Assembly: GCA_032821775.1 (NCBI GenBank)
Contig: JAVLRN010000009.1
Span: forward strand, 2,542,001-2,606,000
Direction of reading: 5' to 3'
Length of the DNA: 64,000 nt
From: Sanguinoderma infundibulare
Taxonomy: Eukaryota; Basidiomycota; Agaricomycetes; Polyporales; Polyporaceae
The notes below the pieces were generated by a model that was given only the letters and a program-made list of their open reading frames with translations, did not search any database and had not been told where the DNA came from. A program made the translations under genes and the position numbers. Shown here piece by piece: positions 34,646-44,587 of this stretch (position 1 is its first letter; each line of letters opens with the position of its first letter).

Positions 34646-35498
34646 ATGGTCACCAGTGTCCGGTGCAACAGCCTAACACACCGCGATATCTGCTGCAAAT
34701 GCAGGATTAGCACCAAGAAGGCCGTTCGCTTCCCCAAAGGGAAGCAACTCAAGTATTACTGCTCCACCCATCTCAAAGTGAGACTCCGGCAGCCCATGTT
34801 CCGCTGCCTCAAATTCCGCAGTAGATACATTCGTTACGATGGTAAGCAGTACAGTTTTTGTCCTCCCTTATACCACTCACTTGCAGGTTCAGCATACGTT
34901 CGCGATTACCTCCAGCCTCGCACCCAAGCTTTGCTTCGCCACTTCATGTGCACGCCGCCCAGTGTGAGCGATGGACCAGGTCACATCTATGCGTTCGAAG
35001 TGCCTGGTACGTTATTCCCTCCCTCCACGGCTCTCACTAACCCCCTTCAAGATTCCGACAACACCGACTTCGTTCACATCAAGGTCGGGAGAACCAACAA
35101 GCTTAACCGTCACTTTGACGAGCATCTCAACAGATGCCCTTCTCTAAATGCGATGCTCCTCGGCTACTATCCACTTCCCCCCAGCGTTCATGCACCCGAC
35201 CTGTCGCCCTCAGGAATTCAACCGGGCCCACCGGTGCCTTACGCCGATCGCCTGGAACGCCTCATCCACATCGAACTGGCAGACGTCGCCACCAACGGTC
35301 ACCCATCCCAGGGCGACCATCCCCGGGTGCCCTGCTTGGGCGTAAACACATCATGCTGCGTCGATTGTGAGCACATACATCTGTTCTTCATTAACGCTGA
35401 TTCATCCCTTCTCAGGTGGCCACGTCCATGAAGAAATATTCACCCTTCGTCATCTTGAAGGAGACAGATGCGGGTACGAGTGGGAGGACATTGTTTGA
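34646..35498 (+). CDS. T5orf172-domain (MUG113-like) protein
   Basis: Four exons close in phase 1: 34646-34841, 34887-35006, 35052-35366 and 35416-35498, giving 237 aa. The core reads GHIYAFEVP, then FVHIKVGRTNKLNRHFDEH, RLERLIHIELAD, CVDCGHVHEEIFTL and GYEWEDIV. This matches the T5orf172 family, a GIY-YIG-related putative DNA-binding or nuclease fold also found in S. pombe Mug113. An N-terminal CKCR / YYCSTHL cysteine pattern may bind zinc. From memory such genes occur in many copies in Agaricomycetes. The actual activity is unknown. All introns are 45-49 bp and the frame is intact, so this copy looks expressed. Confidence 0.75.
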
Positions 35499-35886
35499 CC
35501 GATTGTTGAGCATTGGGGAGGCTACGTTTGAAAGCTCGTAGCGATTCCGAGAGCATGAGGCTCCACCTATTTGTAAAGCATAACATCATTTGTCATCATT
35601 ACCACTCTTCTTGGTAGTATTGAAAACGTTGCTCTTGCATGGCTCAACAGGGGATTAATCAATAACTCGTTTTGACTACTAGGCGAATGACATCATCCCA
35701 ACAGTCTCGTATGTCGATCTTGCCAAGGCCGGGGTGATCGCGATCCTTCCACGAAAATTCCTCGATCACTGTCTGATGATCGGGCCTGTTTCGTCTGTGA
35801 CCAACGTCGCGCGCGGTCGACTCCATTTCTTGTCGCCTCTTGCTTTCAACATTCAGCCGGAAATCTCTCGCGTGCGTACGGTAAAA
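35499..35886. other. Intergenic stretch before NSE4
   Basis: A 121-codon minus-strand frame (35659-36024) overlaps exon 1 of NSE4 and has no motif support. The region is taken as the 3' flank of the T5orf172 gene plus the NSE4 promoter. Confidence 0.4.
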
Positions 35887-37317
35887 ATGGCGATAGAGGA
35901 TGTCGATATGCCCGACATGGTGTACGATCCTGGTCAGAACCTGGACACGATGCACAATATTAGGAGGCAACACATACGTCCAATTCAGCAGCTCACCGGT
36001 ACGTCCTCCACATGCACATCGCATTCTGATCTTTCCATCTCAGACCTTTCCAGAAACACAAGATATCAGCACAGACGATGTAGCCGAGCAGCTGCCCCAG
36101 GCAAACCTCCTCTTCAAAGAAGGTAAGCACTAGTCTCCGCCATAGCCCCCATCCTTGCCTGGCCTGGCTCACGCTCGCTCCCATGTCCCTCTACCCAGTG
36201 CAGGGTATCCCACAGGTGACGAATGACTCGGGTCTCCTCGTCCAAATCTCTCAGATTGGCGCCGCCAAGGCACGCGCGATGAAGTCGGGCTCGGGCACGT
36301 TCGACGTCGACGACTTCGTCGCCCGCCTCATCACCTACATGGGCGGCCGCAAGCCCTTCTCCCCCGTCAACCTCGACGACGGCGACGGCGACGATGACGA
36401 CGATGACTACGATGGCGGGGCGGCGCTGCTTGACTGGGAGCGCATTGGCCGCAGGGCACTGGCCAAGAGCAGGCGGGTGCCAGCGATGGACTTCATGTGT
36501 GTGCTTTCATGTTTGCTGCCGTGCCCTGGCGTCGAGGAAGTTGACGTGGACCTTGGTCTGGGCTTGGGTGCAAAATGGGAATGCAATTCGGACACGAACA
36601 ATGATTTTGTGGACAGGCTGGGGCCTTTGTCAATCGAGCAGAAGAAGTGGACTGCGGCAAAAAGGTCAAAGCTGGAAAAGAACAAGGAGGACCTCAAGAA
36701 GCCGCAGGAGATCACTGAGGAGGATATCACTCGCTCCGAAAATGAGACGACCAAAAACGTCGCCATGGTGCGTCCTGCCCCTACTAAACTCCACCATGTG
36801 CCTATGCCTCGCTGACGCTCTGACCAGGTACGCTGTGTGCAGCTCAAGCAAATCTTGTCCAGCCTCAAGAACGTCAACATCTTCAAGTTCGTCATCAACC
36901 CACACGACTTCGGGCAGTCGGTGGAGAACCTCTTTTACCTCTCCTTCCTTATCCAAGACAGCAAGTGCGCCTTCTTCAAAGACGACGACACAGGTGAGCC
37001 GGTAGTCCGTCAGTTCATTTCCTCTTTCCACATCCTCGTATTTGCACAGCACCGCTGATCTGGAATTCTTATGTAGAACTGTGCGAGCAGCCCACACAAT
37101 ATGACTTTAACAAGGGACTGCAGAAGCGCCAACTCGTGATGGAGTTCGATATGAACACATGGAAGGTCTGTCCATTCTCTTATCACACATCCCGTCTGAG
37201 ACCCGCAGCTGAGATCCATGTTGTTAGTGTGCGATCGATGTGTTCAACATCACAGAACCTATGATACCGCCGCAGGCCAAGTCGGAGACGCGGATAGGGC
37301 AGAAGTGGTATGGGTGA
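35887..37317 (+). CDS. NSE4: NSE4, kleisin subunit of the Smc5/6 complex
   Basis: NSE4 bridges the Smc5 and Smc6 heads and works in DNA repair and chromosome segregation in the nucleus. Seven exons fit: 35887-35998, 36054-36122, 36199-36496, 36617-36767, 36828-36993, 37077-37165 and 37228-37317, giving 324 aa with closing phases. The N-terminal motif YDPGQNLDTMHNIRR, the central KARAMKSGSGTFDVDDFVAR and DFMLGPLSIEQKKW, and the C-terminal winged-helix signature FKFVINPHDFGQSVENLFYL are all present and in order. Exon 5 might instead start at 36843, five codons later. The gene is intact, unlike the broken genes around it. Confidence 0.88.
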
Positions 37318-38340
37318 TCACCGACGACGATAAGACCGTTGGGCGTTGCACTGCTGTGGGTGTGTATCGTTCGATTTCGATTGGGGGAGTGTGCTTGTGT
37401 CTATACGATTCTATTCTGGAGTAATGTTATGGTAGGTTCCTCTATATATATAACACTGTCAATCATTTCTTCGCCTTCGGTGACTGGAGAAATGACACGT
37501 GCAGGGTCGTGCCTGGTCGCGCGACGCATTCTGTCTTGCATGCTTCTCTTTTCCTGTTACGCCGAGCTATTGGTTGGTTGTTCATTCTGTCGCGCGAGTT
37601 CTTGCACAGAGCGCTGGCTTATCGTGAAGGCCACCTTGCATCAAATACGGTCGTGATGAGGACACAGTCCTATCCATGATGAATCCTGATGGCGTGATGC
37701 AAAGACACTCCGACCCAAGACTGGTGCATGGAACATGAAAGGACGGCAGCTCTACAAGCCCGGTACGTTGGGATCTTAGATGGTTGTTGTCTATGAGAGG
37801 ATAAAGACCATGTGAAGCTGCGGTTGCCATTCATTTAAACAGCTCCCTGTATACTTCATCCCCGTGATCACCCCAACGCCCTGAAGTCCTCCGCTGTGTT
37901 TGTTGCCGTTCCCGTCTGATCTCTCCATCTCAGTGTCAAACTGCATTCTCTCAACCTGCAAATTTTCCCCCAGTCCCGCATATCTCAGGGGAGTTACCTT
38001 GTACAATTCGTCCCATGTAGATTATCATCTCGTCCGTCAAATGCGATATGTACCTGTGCATATCCAATATCAAGTCGTCTCTGTTTGCAACAGCAGTCCA
38101 TGAAGACGACCACACCCAACGTCAGACGGTATAGCGAGGCTCTAACTAGAACAGCTACACTGGAAGCCAAGGAGCTTCGGCTCTCCCATGCTGCAATACC
38201 TCCTCTCCTCCCTGACCTTGGCATACAATCCGCTGTCATCCTCGACACCTTCGGTCCCCCATGGCTCGAACGGCTTGCAAGCCATCTATTCGCATAATCA
38301 ATTCGCATAGGCTCAAGATCGACAATGAAGAGCCAGTCGC
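37318..38340. other. Gene-poor stretch
   Basis: This is the 3' flank of NSE4 and unassigned sequence with several short overlapping frames. No repeat or motif was identified. Confidence 0.4.
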
Positions 38341-38479
38341 TCACCTGTAGCACCTTCGCAAGCACCCGCTTTCCACCTCCACGTCCGTCTCGACCTTGAT
38401 GACCTCTTCAAGAAGCCACTGTCTGAGCACGAAGCACGGGTTTCCCCCCTTCATCTCCTTCTCCTGAGCCACATCAACA

Positions 38480-38990
38480 TCAACATTGTTGTCCACACCG
38501 TCCCACCAGTCGCGCTCGCTCTCGATGTGCACCGCATACTTCTTCAACCAATGGGTAAGGGACCTTGCTGATCTTGCCGGGCATGTGGCTGCCCAGGATG
38601 GTCGGCTCCTCGCTCTCAACAACGCCAATCTGCAGCCGCCGGTATTGGGGCTTCTCCAGGACGTCGAAACGGTGTAGACTGAAGAACGCCTCCGTCGCAT
38701 CTCCTCCAGCTGCATGCGGCACAAAGAAAATCAAAACCCTCAAAATGAGAGAAACGCGAGTGAAGACGCATGGATGCCCTCTATCGTTCCCCCATGAGCA
38801 TGGGACGCTGCAAGAATCCCTCGAGGTCAAAGGTGACAGACTCAGCAGACTTTCCTCCGTGTTTTGATATAAAGTGTTGCCAGGTAAGCCCCGCATTCTC
38901 AACGCCGACAACGGCAGCAACCCACACACCTTCTCAACCTCCTCGTGCGACAACTTCTTCAACTCCTTGGATGCCATGTGGAACAGATAA
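38480..38990 (-). pseudogene. Cytochrome b5-type domain remnant (cyt b5 / acyl-CoA dehydrogenase family)
   Basis: On the minus strand a start-like exon MASKELKKLSHEEVEK is followed, after a gap of ~200 bp with partial homology in other frames (KHGGKSAESVTFDLEGF), by AGGDATEAFFSLHRFDVL and EKPQYRRLQIG. That order is typical of fungal cytochrome b5-fused acyl-CoA dehydrogenase proteins. The haem-binding HPGG loop is not found, the pieces are not joined by a credible splice path, and no dehydrogenase domain follows. I read it as a decayed fragment. Confidence 0.5.
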
Positions 38991-38999
38991 AATGACAAC

Positions 39000-39913
39000 A
39001 AAACCGTGCCAGCGCGAGTGAGAACAAGAGATGGTCGACCACAGTCAAGGGGTGACCGGAGATATACACGGCGGAATGCACCTGGCGTAATCACGTGCGA
39101 ACCCGGTGGGGAGACGCAGTAGTCTTGATCGACCCAGGGCAAAAACCCGACCTTTGGCCCTTTGAAATTGGGGCATCACGTGTAGCTGTCAAACGCGTCA
39201 ATATGACTAAACAATGCATCCGTTTCCGAGTAAGCGCCTCCGCTTGTTCCCGGCTCTTGATCGCTCTACCCGTAGGGCCGCTTCCTCTTCAGTGGCCCCT
39301 TATCTGGTATATAGTCGGCAACGGAGACTAGAGACGCAGGATGGTGCTCGACTGGTGAGCATTCTCGTCTGCTTGGGAACGACGATGAAGGAGGATGTGT
39401 TGCAACAGAAAATGTAAACGTCAAACGAGTGACAATCCGCTCGCCGCGCGGGGGTGTAATGTGCAGCCAAATCGCGAGCGGGCAAATATGGGTAGAACGT
39501 CCCGTTAAGAGGCTCGTGCGTGCTGCTGTAGAAGTAGTAGAGTGGATTTTAAATCGAGGGTCCGACGAGCAGAAAACAGACTGATGCAAATGACGGAGAT
39601 GCACAATAGGAATAGTAATAACACAAGGATGCAGGCGAGTGTCTGATCAGAACCCTATTCTCGACGAGACGGCGCGTCGCAAGCATACTCGTTGAAATCG
39701 CGTACACACCATATTTGTCTAGCTTGTACCACATGCTTCAGCAAGTCCGGCCATCCAGAGTCGGGCTAGCGAACCTGCTGAGGATCGTCGAGCGAACATG
39801 TGTGAACGCGCTTGATACTGGGCGACAATCATTGATTACACACCTACGTACGCCCCGCCTCTCGCAGCTCTGTCCATACTGTCTTCTGTAACGTGGCCGC
39901 ACCCTCCACCACA
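39000..39913. other. Gene-poor stretch
   Basis: There is no supported gene here. It contains the upstream side of the cytochrome b5 remnant and of the KDZ-associated gene. Confidence 0.4.
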
Positions 39914-41053
39914 ATGATAGCCTTGTCGACGATTGTCTTTTGGCTGTCCCAACACGAAAAGTTGTTTGCCACCCTCACTTACGAGACGCTGCGCTTGTTC
40001 TTCGGCGTTATCTTCCGACTCATGCCTAGTATCCTCATGATAGCACCCCGCCGATGTCGTGGACTACCTACCCTGACGAATGATATGTGCAATCTCCTGT
40101 GTTTAAACCTTCGGTTACCACTTGAAGATATTGACAAACTATGGGAGACCACTGGCAACTTGCTCGTGGAGGAATACGAGAACGGCCAGGTGTCCAACGT
40201 AGCTTTCGATCTCGACGAAGCTCTCAAAAAGTCGGCCCCTCATTTCAGGCTTGGTAAGCTCATATTTGTGGGCTAGCGTAATTGTGCTTACTGAAACCAG
40301 GGGCCGAGGTTATTGCTCCTCTGGTATGATGCTGTATCACCGAAGATTGCCACCAGCAAGGATTGCCTTTGGGCCGAGATCGCAAGGAGTTCCTTGGCAC
40401 TTTGTATACGCACAGCCGAGGGGTACTTCCAATACAGATCATGACACTATATTGTCGCAGTACGCTTCACCTCTCGAGTCTGATTGTCCTATATGCCCAA
40501 CCGAATATCTGTGCCAGGGTGCAACACCATGTACTGGCCAAATTATTATGTATCCAATGCCGATTCTGCTACGTCTGTTCAGCGCTATCATGGAGGAGTT
40601 CCAAAGTTCGTAGAGGCCACGCAGCATGCATATGTCAAAGAAGAGCTCATACAGCTCTTCAGACATCAGATGGCTTTTTCGCAGTATGTCCGCCCGTCGT
40701 CGCTATGAATAGTATGGCAACACCTATCTGACATCGCGAGCAGCGCTTCCGGCAACACTTGTGCCAAGATCTACAACTTGGCTCTCCGCAAACTGGCAGA
40801 AGAACAACCGAGAATCACGTCCGAAATCACGTGGAACGTGTTCTACATTCATGCTCTCCTCCTACATCACGCTCATCACGACACACGTTTGGAGCTCCCT
40901 CATACAGGGGAGCAGCGTGACCATTTCACCGCTGCGCTGAATGCTCGCAATGAACAGATGGTTGGCATTGGACAACCGGAATGGGCCCACGCGTGCGACG
41001 ACTGTGAAACAATCATCAAACCAGCAGGTCAAGATGGGGAAGACGCTCCGTGG
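39914..41053 (+). pseudogene. KDZ-transposase-associated cysteine-cluster (CxC5-type) gene, broken
   Basis: Four exons are recognisable: 39914-40253, 40301-40459, 40518-40683 and 40744-~41053, with phases 1, 1 and 2. The motifs are those of the CxC5-like proteins that accompany KDZ transposases in basidiomycetes: CITEDC, RGVLPIQIMTLYCRRC, NYYVSN, YHGGVPKFVEATQHAYV, CAKIYN, and ALLLHH / ERNEQMVGIGQPEWAHACDDC-like text (here ARNEQMVGIGQ). Exon 2 contains an in-frame TGA at 40327-40329. After CDDC the homology stops near 41053-41115 and the CxC6-type second half is absent; opposite-strand coding-like sequence begins instead. It is therefore a decayed, truncated copy. No KDZ transposase is visible in the window. 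Confidence 0.7.
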
Positions 41054-41598
41054 AGTAAATCCACTTGCTGGTTTGCTTCTCCATTGTGCTTACTCTCAGT
41101 CTGGAAAGCATCGTGCGACTGACAGATCGAGATGGTCACGCCATGTGGAGAGGCATGGAGGTTGCGGTACCCGAAGTCCTCCGGGTGTGCCCAGTGTTCT
41201 TGATCACGAATGGCGTACTGCGTGCTGGTACCGCACGCGCTGCATTCGGTTGACGTAAGAAGCAATTCCGACACGAAAAGAAGGCCCTTCTCGAGTCGAA
41301 TCCATGCATTGCGAAGCTCCTCTGGCAATCCCCACCCGGCCGCGAATTGCTGTGGCGCCAGCATTGTCGGATCGACACAGAGATGCGAAAGCAGGGGATC
41401 ACTGATCGGCAGGCGCGAGAATAAGAAAGGGAGCTCGGAGTATTTGTTCGTGCCAATGCGGGGGCGTAGCAGAGAACGGATTGGCCTGTTCTCGGCAATG
41501 GTGTCGTCTGTGACAGTGGCGAGCAAGATAATGGGGGGAACATTGAAAACCGTGTAGATCTGCCCATCTTCGTCTGCGAACGTGTGGAGGTTGTTACG
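41029..41598 (-). CDS. Unrecognised coding-like fragment
   Basis: A minus-strand frame from ~41598 to 41029 reads RNNLHTFADEDGQIYTVFNV, then DDTIAENRPIRSLLRPRIG and PEELRNAWIRLEKGLLFVSEL, with a CSACG pair near its end. It looks like genuine protein sequence (charged helical text, low repetitiveness). The upstream boundary is a CTAC/TAG acceptor-like site, so earlier exons are expected but not found. It abuts the truncation point of the KDZ-associated gene, suggesting one was inserted into or recombined with the other. The family is unknown to me. Confidence 0.4.
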   Translation of the reverse strand, partial: RNNLHTFADEDGQIYTVFNVPPIILLATVTDDTIAENRPIRSLLRPRIGTNKYSELPFLFSRLPISDPLLSHLCVDPTMLAPQQFAAGWGLPEELRNAWIRLEKGLLFVSELLLTSTECSACGTSTQYAIRDQEHWAHPEDFGYRNLHASPHGVTISICQSHDAFQTESKHNGEANQQVDLLHGASSPS

Positions 41599-42623
41599 CC
41601 TACCTCAATGTGTTGGGGCATTAATCAACTCGGTACAACATTCCTTTGCTCACCAGTTGCTATCAGACATGATTGGTTCGCCTTGATACCGTTGTTCTGG
41701 AACTTGTTCACGGGATTCCTGCACAATCCATGAGAGCAGCTCTCCAACCTTCGCCTCGCTCATACATTACCTTGAGTTGTTATGAGAACGCTAAACGACA
41801 CTGTTCGCCAAAGCGATGGGACAGGGGACTGGATGTGCGTAGGCGACGCGCGTGCGATGTTCTGGACAAAAATGACAGCACGCCTAAAACGGCTGTCAGC
41901 ACTCATTACTACCTACCGCACATGCCCTGCATGCGCGGGGTCCAGGCACACCCAGACCGCAGACCCATCCTCATGCATGTCCTCACGCCTCCTATCTGTC
42001 TCCCATTGGGTCGAGCAATTACCATATCAGGAACAAACCTTCGAATATGGCAGGCGATTTTATGGCAACATGGCGCGACAAGACACCACTTTCGAACATG
42101 CGCCCTCCGAATACCTGTGACCGTGCTCGTACTATACCCTCATCCCCAGCTATAGGTCGCCCAGGCTCATGGCGTCCATGGAAAATACCACTCATAAATA
42201 ACTACCGAGGGGAAGGCCCTAAGCACCCCCAATACCGTGCAATACATACAGGGTTTGCCGCATGCGAGGGTGACTTTCTGGACTGTAAAGTCAGGTTGAG
42301 GGTAGAAGCTCCCCTGAGGCCACGTTGAAATACCCGATTAACTGGTGCTGGCGCATTCAACGCCTTTAAGTGCTTGACCCTAGTGCCCTCGAGCTACTCC
42401 CAGTGCATCCGTACACATATCCCAGATACTCTCTCCCGTCGCTGCTTGCACAATGTCAGTCGAAAAGTGAGTAGCTCCAAACGAAGCAGTGTTTTGTTCG
42501 TGCCGAGCCTCTTGGATGCAATGCAGATTACATACTGTCACCTGACACTCGTCTGCGCGTGCTAGCACATGGCCGACCATCGGTGAGGGCGATTTTCCTG
42601 TCTGACCAGGTGCACTACCTAAC

Positions 42624-42998
42624 TTGCGTACAGGTCACCAGCACCAAGTGAGGCTATGTGCCCTCAACAAGAAAATTCGTTCATTGACAAAACGTCTTGG
42701 GCAAGCGGAGTGGGCGGAGGCGTGCGTCCGTGTGGACATGGAGCACAAGCTGTGCGAGGTCGAGGTTGCGGAGGCGCGGGTCCGCACGGACATGGAGCGC
42801 AGTGACGGCCAGCTTCACGAGGCAGAGGGCCAAGAGGCGCGCGTGCACATCAACATGGAGTGTATGGAAAAGATGCTCCGGGAGTACATCGCGCTCTTCC
42901 ATTTGAAGAGCGCTGAGTGCCACCAACTCCAGGCCGAGGTCCAGCAGCTTCGTTTGCATTGTTACACTCCGCCGTGGCTGATCATGAAAAAGCTATGA
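42624..42998 (+). CDS. Coiled-coil hypothetical protein (start uncertain)
   Basis: A 124-codon frame encodes a charged, heptad-rich helix with an internal ~18-residue repeat (AEARVRTDMERSDGQL, EGQEARVHINMECMEKML) and ends PPWLIMKKL. An upstream exon beginning ATGTCAGTCGAAAA at ~42452 is possible, but its phase leads to a different frame, so the start is unresolved. The strong coiled-coil pattern is seen directly. No function can be given. Confidence 0.35.
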   Translation: MRTGHQHQVRLCALNKKIRSLTKRLGQAEWAEACVRVDMEHKLCEVEVAEARVRTDMERSDGQLHEAEGQEARVHINMECMEKMLREYIALFHLKSAECHQLQAEVQQLRLHCYTPPWLIMKKL

Positions 42999-43325
42999 TA
43001 TGACGTTTCCTGGATCACCTGTGCATTCATGTAGTCAAGGGCATATTTACGGTCTGGGTTCAGGGTGGTATATACACCAATGCATGAGCGACATGGTGCC
43101 CCAAGTCCTATCGTTAATGGGCCTGATTACGAGCGCAGGCGAACTTGACGCAGCGATGATCGGCCGCCTTGTGCATGGCGCGCATTCACTACTTGCTCCT
43201 GGATACGCGCTGAGCGGCAACTGCCTTGAAGCACGTGAACAATGCATTTCTGGGACGCGCGCCGCCGCTCGCCACTAGTTTTTCCCTGCGCGCAGCCCAG
43301 ACGGGTTTCGATGTCTGCCGTCGTG

Positions 43326-43530
43326 TTAGCGCGCATCTGGTATTGACGTGGAAATGCAAACATTACCATCCTTCCAAGAACAAGGCGATTGGTGGCCCTT
43401 CACACATCGCGCGCATCGCAACACCTCGCTTCTGCGGCCTACCCAAGGTTTACAAGGTTTGCCCAAACGCGCGCAGCGCTTGCAAGGGTCCGCTTGAACT
43501 TCCAGGACCACCCGGCGGACCTCTGCGATG
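43326..43530 (-). CDS. Cysteine-cluster fragment (Zn2Cys6-like spacing)
   Basis: The minus-strand text reads CKRCARLGKPCKPW and, ~14 residues on, CARCVKGHQSPCSWK. Two CxxC(x6)C half-clusters of this kind occur in a family of Agaricomycete proteins of unknown function and resemble fungal binuclear zinc clusters. Only this exon is clear. Upstream frames (43540-43761) may belong to the same gene. Completeness is unknown. Confidence 0.35.
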
Positions 43531-44587
43531 GAATGTCACTCACATGGGTGACGAGTCTGAAAGACCGGACAATGACGTACCTGCTTCAGTGGGTATCATG
43601 CGTTCTTCCTCTGCTTTTGTAGCGGCGCAGATGAGAGGTGCCCAATTGTCGTCGAGAATCATGGGCAGCGGTGACTCAGACTTCACCGCACAGGGTTCGG
43701 CATCATCACCTGAACGGCGTTCTTCTTCTGAGCTCCTGGAAAAACAATAGCTGGAGCGCACCTTCCAATTTCACAGACGCCTCAGGCATGGCCTTGCGAG
43801 CGGCTTGGATTTCTCAGGGTGGGATACAAAATGACAAATGAGCCAAAGGACTTACCAGTCAAGGGCACCCCGGACCAAGTCGAAGATGTGGAAGTACGCC
43901 CAGCGAGACAGGGAGAGAGAACAGATGGGACCCCAGTCGGAAGTGCATGCCCCCTGCGCCAGCTCGTGTGAAACCGTTCATCGTGCGCGGTTACCCGAAG
44001 GACTTGCAAGTACATTCTCCCCCGGAATAATCTTGGAACATCATGATTTTGGTTCTGGGTGCCAGTCCAATTTCTTCAACGTGATATACAGGAACAGTCC
44101 GTATTGTAAATTGTGGTTCGTGTAACCTACTGATGCACGTTTCTGCTCAGGCGTGCACATGGCAAGGCACGCTCAGGGCAACTCGGGCCATGGATAACCA
44201 CATCATGCGTTCCCTACATCATCCAATCCCATCGGTACTGCGGATCTCATAACTCGGCTGGTAGAATAGCAGAGTTTGGTTAGCCACACTTGCCCACAAG
44301 CCTAGATTTGTACCAGATTCAATGATGGCATGCGAAGCACGCAGCCCCTCCGAAGGGAACCTGGCGGGGCCTGCAACGGTGCAGCCGACAGCCAAATGAT
44401 GCAAGCCTGACACACAAGCACACAGAGCACTCAGCAGTACAGTTCACGAATCCGTGCAGCTCGAGCGCGCAGCGCACGTGCCCACCACCTGACAGCCATC
44501 GAGGACACGCTGAGATGTGGGCAGACGCACTCGCTGTTGTTCTCTAAGATGTTGGCGAGGAATGTGATATATGATTAAGAACAAGTT
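43531..44587. other. Low-evidence stretch
   Basis: Short frames on both strands without recognisable domains. It separates the cysteine-cluster fragment from the paralogue cluster. Confidence 0.35.

Noticed and set aside
41673..42155. 160-codon plus-strand frame
   Set aside because: No domain, unlikely composition, and competing frames on the same strand.
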